From NCBI GenBank assembly GCA_944385595.1, contig CALWXY010000064.1, positions 1 through 5,176 of the forward strand: a stretch of 5,176 nt of DNA, given 5' to 3'. Both the position numbers and the translations under genes were made by a program. Under the pieces are notes generated by a model. The model did no database searches. It was not told the origin of the DNA and worked only from the letters and a program-made list of their open reading frames with translations. Shown here piece by piece: positions 1-4,628 of the stretch. Source of the stretch: an uncultured Oscillospiraceae bacterium (lineage in GTDB: Bacteria > Bacillota > Clostridia > Oscillospirales > Oscillospiraceae). Within the stretch, counting starts at the first letter, position 1. The number at the start of each line of letters is the position of its first letter.

Positions 1-290
1 ATATTGCGGCAAAACTCTTCTCCGGTTTCGTCGCGCGCTGCGTCCGTCCAATCTTGTCCGGGCCGGCGCGGCACCTGAATTATGCGTGCGGACTTTTCGC
101 CGACTGAAATCGCGCCATATCTCTTGACAAGTTCAAACAGGTCTGCTACACTTTTTACGTCAGCAGTCGCGAATGAAGCTAGGGCTACGCCTGAACTTTT
201 GGTGTTTTTTTCACCCGTCCGGCTGCTGTTTTCTATATTTTGGAGTTGATGCGCCCGCTTTGTGGTATCAGCGCTGTTGGGGTCATTCAT
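1..290 (-). CDS. Hypothetical protein, N-terminal part (runs off the left edge)
   Basis: An open frame runs without a stop from an ATG at 290 to the window edge, giving 96 residues. It begins MNDPNSADTTKRAHQLQN and ends around DAARDETGEEFCRN. The first 45 residues are polar and low in complexity (rich in N, S, T and K). A more ordinary amphipathic stretch, about VADLFELVKRYGAISVGEKS, follows. No signal peptide, membrane segment or familiar motif is visible, and I do not recognise the family. The only candidate start has GAGGAG directly abutting the ATG, which is poor spacing, so the start is uncertain. The frame stays open upstream back to a TAA at about 349-351 but has no other start codon there. 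Third codon positions are much less GC-biased than in ylmH or the ABC operon, which fits phage or other acquired DNA. It lies downstream of the endolysin and could belong to the same prophage. Confidence 0.45.
   Translation of the reverse strand, partial: MNDPNSADTTKRAHQLQNIENSSRTGEKNTKSSGVALASFATADVKSVADLFELVKRYGAISVGEKSARIIQVPRRPGQDWTDAARDETGEEFCRN
124..152 (+). promoter_or_regulatory. Candidate sigma-A-type promoter, antisense to the left-edge ORF
   Basis: A perfect TTGACA (124-129) is followed after exactly 17 bp by TACACT (147-152), which matches four of six -10 bases. Transcription would start near 159 and run rightward through the start region of the left-edge ORF to the hairpin at 307-344. 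No plus-strand gene follows, so this is either a promoter for a roughly 190-nt antisense or small RNA, or a chance match inside coding DNA. The sequence alone cannot decide. Confidence 0.25.
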
Positions 291-306
291 CTCCTCGACA
301 TAGAGC

Positions 307-344
307 TTTAAAGAGGCGAGCGCAAACGCGCTTGCCTCTTTAAA
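307..344. terminator. Long hairpin, probable (bidirectional) intrinsic terminator
   Basis: The 17-nt arms 307-323 and 328-344 pair around a 4-nt AAAC loop with a single imperfect position (318/333). That position is a G-U wobble in plus-strand RNA but an A-C mismatch in minus-strand RNA. The core is GC-rich (GAGGC.AGCGC) and both ends are TTTAAA. It lies 10 bp past the amidase stop codon, so its simplest role is to end that minus-strand transcript. However, the tail on that side is only UUUAAAGC. The plus-strand tail is a longer AU-rich run, so it may also work for rightward transcription. Confidence 0.6.
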
Positions 345-353
345 TTATAATTA

Positions 354-1007
354 TTATATCTTCCCCATCCTGTCCAGCGTGGTCATCACGCGGCAGTAGA
401 TCTCGTCGACGTTTATCACGTTGTCGTCGAGCGAATTCGGGTCGGGGTCGACCACGCCCACCAGGGCCTTCTGCTCCATCAGCTTGCGTATCGTCGGGCG
501 ATAGTACTCGGGTACGTCGCCCAGCTTTGCATATACCACCGGCTGCTCCTCCTCATATTCCAGTATCTCGTCAAACGGAAAATTCTCACCGGGGCAGGCA
601 GTCACGCCCAGCTCGCGGTGGCGCTTCACCTCTATGCCCGGATATCTCGCGCGGATGTCCGCGACCAGCTCCCCGCCGCTTTTCAGCTGCTCGGGGTCCA
701 TCTCCTCTATTTCAAAGTTCCCCTCAAAGCACACGCCCAGCGAGCGCCAGTTCTCGCCGAGGGTGTGTCCGCCTGTCGCCCACTCGGGGCGTCCGCGGTA
801 TATGGCGCCGTCCTTCCTCACATAGTAGTGGTAGGCTATGCCGCTCCAGCCCCTGTCGAGGTGCTCGCGGTGTATCGCCTCAACCGAGCCGTTGCCCGCC
901 GCGTGGTGCAGCACCAGCAGCTCCGTGCGCTGCCGCTCCGCCAGGCCGTGCGCCCATTTCAGCCCCGCGTCTATGACGGCGGGGCCTTTGCTTTGATTCT
1001 CGCTCAA
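354..1007 (-). CDS. N-acetylmuramoyl-L-alanine amidase, phage-endolysin type (Amidase_2/PGRP fold)
   Basis: This 217-residue zinc amidase would cleave the bond between N-acetylmuramic acid and L-alanine in peptidoglycan. The N-terminal catalytic domain (about residues 28-150) shows the LHHAAG motif with the first zinc ligand at H34. It also has GIAYHYYV, with the conserved tyrosine Y59. KRHRELGVTACPG supplies the other ligands, H130 and C138, with T136 two residues before the cysteine. All catalytic features of the T7-lysozyme/PGRP family are present. The last ~60 residues (VPEYYRPTIRKLMEQKALVG through DEIYCRVMTTLDRMGKI) resemble the short C-terminal module of many Firmicutes prophage endolysins, presumed to bind the cell wall. 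The start is TTG (1005-1007), chosen because GGAGGTGAT lies at ideal spacing upstream. There is no signal peptide, so release would need a holin or lysis, and no holin is visible. A possible -10 (TATCAT, 1026-1031 on the complement) lacks a convincing -35. It is probably a prophage gene or remnant; a domesticated autolysin is less likely. Confidence 0.92.
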   Translation of the reverse strand: MSENQSKGPAVIDAGLKWAHGLAERQRTELLVLHHAAGNGSVEAIHREHLDRGWSGIAYHYYVRKDGAIYRGRPEWATGGHTLGENWRSLGVCFEGNFEIEEMDPEQLKSGGELVADIRARYPGIEVKRHRELGVTACPGENFPFDEILEYEEEQPVVYAKLGDVPEYYRPTIRKLMEQKALVGVVDPDPNSLDDNVINVDEIYCRVMTTLDRMGKI

Positions 1008-1010
1008 GCT

Positions 1011-1019
1011 ATCACCTCC
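1011..1019 (-). promoter_or_regulatory. Strong ribosome binding site fixing the amidase TTG start
   Basis: The complement reads GGAGGTGAT, a near-perfect anti-16S match. Its GGAGG core lies seven bases before the TTG at 1007-1005. No ATG in the amidase frame has a comparable site, so this site sets the start. Confidence 0.85.
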
Positions 1020-1064
1020 CTGACCATGATATGCCCCGACTGCCCCGGCGGCGACAAACGGCGA

Positions 1065-1096
1065 AAAAAGGCTCCGCCTCGCGGCGGAGCCTTTTT
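1065..1096 (-). terminator. Intrinsic terminator after ylmH
   Basis: A perfect 9-bp GC stem, GGCTCCGCC (1070-1078) and GGCGGAGCC (1083-1091), closes a 4-nt loop. It is flanked by A6 (1064-1069) on one side and T5 (1092-1096) on the other. Read on the minus strand it follows the ylmH stop within about 4 bp and has a U6 tail, so it ends the ylmH transcript and insulates the amidase gene. The symmetrical flanks would also let it act on rightward transcription. Confidence 0.92.
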
Positions 1097-1099
1097 ACA

Positions 1100-1888
1100 T
1101 CATACATATCTGTCGATTTTCACGACTGTCCTGCCCTTGCGGCTCTGGCCGGTCACCTCGCGCAGCACGCATTTGCCGAGTCCCCGGCAGCTTATCGTGT
1201 CGCCGACGGCGACGGCGGCGTCCTGCCTGCGGCACTCGCGGTGGTTTATCGCGGCTCTGCCCGCCGCTATCAGCTCCGACGCCCGGCTGCGCGGTATCGA
1301 AAATCCCGCGGCCAGCACGCTGTCGAGCCGCAGGCTCTGCACTGTGGCGCTCACCGCGCGCAGCTCCGGCGCAATCGCGCTCAGCTCCGCGAGCTCTATC
1401 CCGCGCGGCTCTATGCCGGCGCGGCCTATGCTCTCCCACTGTGAGAGCACTATGTCGAGTGTGCTACGGAGCAGCAGCACCTGCGCTCTGCCGTCCGCTA
1501 CCACGATGTCGCCCACAGTCTCTCGCTTCAGCCCCAGGCCCATCAGCGAGCCGAGCACGTCCCTGTGCCCCAGCTCCACACCGCGGGGCAGCTCCGCCGC
1601 GACGGCGCACAGCGCCTCCCGCTCGGCGCTCTCCCCGTCCATCCAGTCCGGCAGGAACAGGCAGACGGCGCGCTCCGCGCCGTCATAGCCGCCGCGGAAG
1701 CAATAGCCGGACGCGCCGGACATTTTCAGCGCGTCGTCCGCCGCCGCCTGCTCCGCCGGGCTGAGAAACGGGCTGTGCTCCGGCGTGGAGCGCCTGTATG
1801 AGCGCTCGGCGAGGTCGAGTATCCTCCCCAGCAGCACCCGCTCCTCCGGCGACGACGCCCGCTTATCAAGTATCTCGGTTTTGGTCAT
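1100..1888 (-). CDS. ylmH: S4-domain RNA-binding protein, YlmH family
   Basis: This 262-residue protein is close to the usual YlmH length of about 257. YlmH proteins bind RNA or the ribosome. In Bacillus subtilis YlmH is reported to act in ribosome-associated quality control, on 50S subunits carrying peptidyl-tRNA, and its gene lies in the divIVA neighbourhood. The N-terminal part has FLSPAEQ (41-47) and CLFLPDW (76-82). The middle has the family signature GSLMGLGLKRETVGDI (113-128), followed by VLLL and a helical link. The S4 domain (about 186-235) has LDSVLAAGFSIPRSRASELI and the loop of basic residues expected for RNA contact. The ATG at 1888 was chosen because AGGCGG lies 8 nt upstream and because a promoter (1911-1939) occupies the extension to 1963 that a longer reading would need. 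It is transcribed alone: its own promoter lies before it and a terminator after it. No divIVA or sep genes are adjacent, unlike in Bacillus. Confidence 0.9.
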   Translation of the reverse strand: MTKTEILDKRASSPEERVLLGRILDLAERSYRRSTPEHSPFLSPAEQAAADDALKMSGASGYCFRGGYDGAERAVCLFLPDWMDGESAEREALCAVAAELPRGVELGHRDVLGSLMGLGLKRETVGDIVVADGRAQVLLLRSTLDIVLSQWESIGRAGIEPRGIELAELSAIAPELRAVSATVQSLRLDSVLAAGFSIPRSRASELIAAGRAAINHRECRRQDAAVAVGDTISCRGLGKCVLREVTGQSRKGRTVVKIDRYV

Positions 1889-1910
1889 TTCACATCCGCC
1901 TTTCGCTCTG

Positions 1911-1939
1911 AGTATGGCACAGCCCCGCCGCGCTGTCAA
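1911..1939 (-). promoter_or_regulatory. Promoter of ylmH
   Basis: Reading leftward, a perfect TTGACA (complement of 1934-1939) is followed after 17 bp by CATACT (complement of 1911-1916), four of six -10 bases. The predicted start near 1904 gives a leader of about 16 nt that contains the ylmH ribosome binding site. Confidence 0.65.
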
Positions 1940-1956
1940 ATAATTTCCCGCAGCGC

Positions 1957-1985
1957 TTGACAAATCGCCGCAAAGGTGATATGGT
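1957..1985 (+). promoter_or_regulatory. Promoter of the GntR-ABC operon
   Basis: A perfect TTGACA (1957-1962) is followed after 17 bp by TATGGT (1980-1985), four of six -10 bases. The predicted start is near 1992, about 39 nt before the regulator's ATG. The -10 box overlaps the left arm of the palindrome at 1983-2006, so a bound repressor would block polymerase. The -35 box lies 17 bp from the -35 of the divergent ylmH promoter. Confidence 0.7.
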
Positions 1986-2014
1986 TAATTACATAAGTAA
2001 TGAACCACTTAACC
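1983..2014. promoter_or_regulatory. Candidate autoregulatory operator for the GntR regulator
   Basis: GGTTAATTAC (1983-1992) and GTAATGAACC (1997-2006) form an inverted repeat matching at 9 of 10 positions around a 4-bp ATAA spacer. A third half-site, TTAACC (2009-2014), is a perfect inverted partner of GGTTAA (1983-1988). The palindrome covers the -10 box and the predicted start site, which suits repression. Because transcription would start near 1992, the left arm is not in the RNA, so a DNA operator is more likely than an RNA hairpin. Binding by the adjacent GntR protein is inferred from position. Confidence 0.65.
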
Positions 2015-2030
2015 AGACGGAGGTGAGACG

Positions 2031-2408
2031 ATGAAGCTCGACCTGAGCGATCAGGCTCTGATATACATGCAGATTGCTCAAATGCTTGAGGACGACATAC
2101 TCCGCGGCGCCTACCGCGAGGACGAGCAGGTGCCGAGCACCAACGAGCTGGCGAGGGCCTACAACATAAACCCCGCGACGGCGGCAAAGGGCATAAATCT
2201 CCTCGTCGCCGACGGCATACTCTACAAGCGGCGCGGCATAGGCATGTTCGTCGCCGCCGGGGCCGGCGAGGCCATACGCTCCAAGCGGCGCGAGGCCTTT
2301 GCGGAGAAGTATGTCACTCCCCTGCTTCAGGAGGGCGCGGCGCTCGGCCTCAGCCGCGACGACATCATCGAAATGATACGCTCGAAAGGAGAGAGTGAAA
2401 ATGGATAA
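2031..2408 (+). CDS. GntR-family transcriptional regulator, YtrA subfamily
   Basis: This 125-residue cytoplasmic DNA-binding protein has the short form typical of the YtrA subfamily, with a winged helix-turn-helix plus a small C-terminal dimerisation tail and no large ligand domain. The N-terminus (LSDQALIYMQIAQMLEDDILRG) is the usual first helices. VPSTNELA (34-41) leads into the recognition helix NINPATAAKGINLLVADG (45-62). The wing is LYKRRGIGMFV (64-74), and residues about 80-120 form helices expected to pair two subunits. GGAGG (2019-2023) lies seven bases before the ATG. YtrA-type regulators usually sit first in, and repress, an ABC operon. Here the gene overlaps the ATPase gene by 8 bp, and a palindrome lies over its own promoter, so autorepression is likely. 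The inducer is unknown. In B. subtilis, YtrA responds to lipid II-binding antibiotics, but that cannot be assumed here. Confidence 0.93.
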   Translation: MKLDLSDQALIYMQIAQMLEDDILRGAYREDEQVPSTNELARAYNINPATAAKGINLLVADGILYKRRGIGMFVAAGAGEAIRSKRREAFAEKYVTPLLQEGAALGLSRDDIIEMIRSKGESENG

Positions 2409-3279
2409 GTGCCTCTGCGCTCAAAACATATACAAGTCATACAAGGACAACTGCGTCCTCTCCGGGCTGAATCTGACCCTCGAGCCCGGCAAAATCTACG
2501 GTCTGCTCGGCCGCAACGGCGCCGGCAAGACAACGCTGCTCGGCGTGCTCACCGCTCAAAACAGGCTTGACTCCGGCAGCGTCACCTACGGCGGCGAGCC
2601 GGTCTGGGAGAACCGCCGCGCGCTCGACGACATCTGCTTCTCGCGCGAGCTGAGCGGCGCCAACCTCTCCGGGCAGAACACATTCAAAATCAGCTTCTAT
2701 CTCAAGGCCGCCTCCATGTTCTATAAGCACTGGGACGGCGAATACGCCGAAAAGCTGCTCGAAGAGTTCCATCTCGACCCCGACAAGCAGATCTGCAAGC
2801 TCTCAAAAGGCCAGATGTCCATGGTCACCATAGTCCTCGGCCTCGCCTCGCGCGCGCCGCTCACCATATTCGACGAGCCGGTCTCCGGCCTCGACGTCGT
2901 GATGCGCGAGCGCTTCTACCGCCTCCTGCTCGACGACTACGCCGAGACTGGGCGCACCTTCGTCGTCTCCACGCACATCATCGAGGAGGCAGCCGGGGCG
3001 TTTGAGGAGGTCATCTTCCTCGACGGCGGGCGCATCATCGAAAAGGCGCCGACTGAGGAGCTGATTTCGCAGTTTGCCTACATCAGCGGACTTGAGCGAG
3101 AGGTGCAAAAGGCCGCAGCTGGGCTCCAGGTGCTCAACCGCTCCAGCATCGGCGCGAGGACAGTCTACGCCGTGCGCGGCGTGAAGCCCGGCTTCCGCCC
3201 GGACGCCGACGTCGACGTAACGCCCATGAATCTCCAGAAGGTGTTCGTCACCATGTGCGGGCACGGAGAGGAAATGTGA
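2401..3279 (+). CDS. ABC transporter ATP-binding protein (YtrB/ABC-2 exporter type)
   Basis: This 292-residue nucleotide-binding subunit would hydrolyse ATP on the cytoplasmic side to power the two permeases encoded next. Visible motifs are Walker A GRNGAGKTT (37-45), signature LSKGQ (134-138), Walker B LTIFDE (154-159) with catalytic E159, D-loop SGLD (162-165) and switch histidine H192 in VVSTHIIEE. The helical subdomain segment SMFYKHWD (105-112) is typical of ATPases paired with GntR/YtrA regulators. The Q-loop glutamine is not apparent: the expected place reads ICFSREL (78-84). Residues after about 220 form a short C-terminal extension of unclear role. The ATG at 2401 was chosen over the in-frame GTG at 2395 because GGAG (2388-2391) lies 9 nt before it but only 3 nt before the GTG. 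The ATG overlaps the regulator's stop (ATGGATAA), so the two are probably translationally coupled. Substrate unknown. Confidence 0.93.
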   Translation: MDKCLCAQNIYKSYKDNCVLSGLNLTLEPGKIYGLLGRNGAGKTTLLGVLTAQNRLDSGSVTYGGEPVWENRRALDDICFSRELSGANLSGQNTFKISFYLKAASMFYKHWDGEYAEKLLEEFHLDPDKQICKLSKGQMSMVTIVLGLASRAPLTIFDEPVSGLDVVMRERFYRLLLDDYAETGRTFVVSTHIIEEAAGAFEEVIFLDGGRIIEKAPTEELISQFAYISGLEREVQKAAAGLQVLNRSSIGARTVYAVRGVKPGFRPDADVDVTPMNLQKVFVTMCGHGEEM

Positions 3280-3287
3280 GGTGCTCT

Positions 3288-3920
3288 ATGAAAGCCCTGT
3301 GCAAATACATGTGCTTCACCTATCTCAAATACTACGTCGGCTCGCTGTTCGCCCTCGGAGCCGCCGCGGCGCTGCTGAATCTTCTCTTCCCCGCCGGGTT
3401 CTTCCAGAGCTATTTCGAGGGCTTCTCAATCTACTCCCTCGTCATGGCGCTGATTGCCACCACGCTGCTCACCGGCTCGTGGTTCAATGTGGCGCTCTCC
3501 ATGGGCGCGCGGCGGCGCGACTACTTCATCGCCATGCAGCTCAGCATAATCGTGGGCGTCGCGGCAAGCATGGTGCTGATTTACGCCATGCAGTTCATCA
3601 GCGAACACGCCTTCTCCAAATACGGCTATGACTTCATGTTCAACCCCGGCATGGCCCCGCACACCGTCATCGCAGTGTTCGCGGCGCAGCTCGTCGGCTG
3701 TCTGTGCACAGTCGCGGGTATGTGGAAAAAGTGGCTGAGCGTCGCCGTCTGCGTCGTCTACATGATGCTCGCGGTGACTGTGCTGCTGGTTCAGATGACG
3801 GCGCTTGAGGGGATTTTCTGGTTCTCGCTGCCGTGGATACTCTCAGGCGTCGAGCTGTTGTTCGCCGCCGGGGCCGAATTCATCGTGCTGCGCTACATGA
3901 ATCGCGCGGTTGTGAGGTGA
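3288..3920 (+). CDS. ABC transporter permease, six-helix membrane protein (first of two)
   Basis: This 210-residue integral membrane protein has about six predicted helices: 17-39, 48-70, 85-104, 124-144, 149-170 and 179-201. A short basic N-terminus and no separate signal peptide suggest a cytoplasmic N-terminus. After helix 2 comes a cytoplasmic loop, NVALSMGARRRDYF (67-80). The MG-x-x-RR pattern recurs in the next permease and is common in permeases linked to GntR-type ABC operons, probably where the ATPase docks. The loop after helix 3 (about 105-123) should face outward. The ATG at 3288 is preferred to one at 3255 because GAGG (3278-3281) sits six bases upstream, and the longer reading would overlap the ATPase gene. 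That ribosome binding site overlaps the ATPase stop codon, favouring coupled translation. It presumably forms a heterodimer with the following gene product. Function is inferred from topology and context. Confidence 0.82.
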   Translation: MKALCKYMCFTYLKYYVGSLFALGAAAALLNLLFPAGFFQSYFEGFSIYSLVMALIATTLLTGSWFNVALSMGARRRDYFIAMQLSIIVGVAASMVLIYAMQFISEHAFSKYGYDFMFNPGMAPHTVIAVFAAQLVGCLCTVAGMWKKWLSVAVCVVYMMLAVTVLLVQMTALEGIFWFSLPWILSGVELLFAAGAEFIVLRYMNRAVVR

Positions 3921-3925
3921 TTGTT

Positions 3926-4576
3926 ATGCTGGCTAAATTCTGCGCTCTCGACTCTGACTTTTACAAAAAGCTGTACTTCCCCGCCGGGCTCTTCATAGTG
4001 ACCGAGCTGATTTACCTTGTCGCCCTCGGCATTTTCCGCTCCGGCAGCACCTTCGTCTTTCTGCCGATTGCCATGCCTGTCGGCTGCGGGGCATACATGC
4101 TCATATACAGCACCGCAACCTATCTCGCGCTGTTTGAGCTAAGCGTGCAGATGGGTCGCACGCGGCGCGAGGTCATACTCTCGACCTTCGCATACATATT
4201 TCTGCAAAACGCCGTCGTGATTCTATGCGCTTTCGCCCTCACGCTGCTGGATCTGCTCATCCTGTTCAAAGGCTGGCTGGCCTTCAATCCGATGCTGCAC
4301 GTCTCCGGCTTCGACAGCCCCACTCCCCTGTGGCTGCTGGCTCTGGCGCTGTTTGCACCTGGAATCTGCGCGCTGTGCTTCTCGGCGCTGAGGCTGCGCT
4401 TCGGGCAGAACGCTTTCGCGTTCATCTGGCTGGTGTTCATCCTCGTCATGGCCGCGCTCAACGCGCTCGAGCCTGTCATAAGCGCTCTGCCCGTCTACTC
4501 GCTGGCGGCGGTTCCTCTGGCGGTGATTGCTTTCATCGCGTGGTCGCTGCGCTATCTGGGCCGCGCGAGCGTGTGA
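3926..4576 (+). CDS. ABC transporter permease, six-helix membrane protein (second of two)
   Basis: This 216-residue integral membrane protein has about six helices: 17-37, 43-70, 88-114, 134-155, 163-179 and 189-209. After helix 2 it has ELSVQMGRTRREVI (71-84), the counterpart of MGARRRD in the preceding permease. Otherwise the two are dissimilar, which points to a heterodimeric transporter. The charged N-terminus KFCALDSDFYKKLYF should lie in the cytoplasm. The ATG at 3926 was chosen because GAGGTG (3914-3919) lies six bases upstream and includes part of the previous gene's stop. An upstream ATG at 3833 would lie deep inside that gene. It is the last gene of the operon; a strong terminator begins 6 bp after the stop codon. 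No substrate-binding protein or accessory gene follows, unlike in the longer Bacillus ytr operon. Function is inferred from topology and context. Confidence 0.82.
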   Translation: MLAKFCALDSDFYKKLYFPAGLFIVTELIYLVALGIFRSGSTFVFLPIAMPVGCGAYMLIYSTATYLALFELSVQMGRTRREVILSTFAYIFLQNAVVILCAFALTLLDLLILFKGWLAFNPMLHVSGFDSPTPLWLLALALFAPGICALCFSALRLRFGQNAFAFIWLVFILVMAALNALEPVISALPVYSLAAVPLAVIAFIAWSLRYLGRASV

Positions 4577-4582
4577 AAAGGC

Positions 4583-4621
4583 AAAAAAAGATACGCAGCT
4601 AAGCGCTGCGTATCTTTTTTT
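4583..4621. terminator. Strong bidirectional intrinsic terminator between the ABC operon and carB
   Basis: A perfect 10-bp stem, GATACGCAGC (4590-4599) and GCTGCGTATC (4605-4614), closes a 5-nt loop. Seven A (4583-4589) precede it and seven T (4615-4621) follow it, so the pairing can extend to 17 bp. It lies 6 bp after the second permease stop and 7 bp from the carB stop on the other strand, so it can end both convergent transcripts. Confidence 0.95.
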
Positions 4622-4628
4622 ATCAATT

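Noticed and set aside
249..311. 20-residue peptide frame (MRPLCGISAVGVIHLLDIEL) on the plus strand
   Set aside because: GGAG is only 3 nt from the ATG, and the frame is antisense to the left-edge ORF. Nothing supports translation.
344..358. Two TATAAT hexamers on the minus strand after the amidase as a promoter for the left-edge ORF
   Set aside because: No -35-like sequence lies 16-18 bp upstream of either, and the AT-rich stretch reads TATAAT on both strands by palindromy.
1004..1027. Seven-codon minus-strand frame (MVREVIA) whose TGA overlaps the amidase TTG start
   Set aside because: It has no ribosome binding site of its own and its codons are the amidase Shine-Dalgarno region itself; the overlap is most likely chance.
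618..1688. 356-codon open frame on the plus strand across the amidase and ylmH genes
   Set aside because: It is antisense to two recognisable genes, crosses a terminator, and its translation is low-complexity (A, R, S, P), as expected for a shadow frame in GC-rich DNA.
1889..1963. N-terminal extension of YlmH by 25 residues from an upstream ATG at 1963
   Set aside because: It would run through the TTGACA-N17-CATACT promoter, has no ribosome binding site, and exceeds the usual family length. The ATG at 1888 fits better.
2395..2400. GTG start two codons upstream of the ABC ATPase ATG
   Set aside because: The GGAG site is only 3 nt from it, too close; spacing to the ATG at 2401 is normal.
3833..3925. 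Extended N-terminus of the second permease from an ATG at 3833
   Set aside because: It overlaps 88 bp of the first permease, encodes an arginine-rich shadow sequence, and lacks a ribosome binding site; the ATG at 3926 has a good one.
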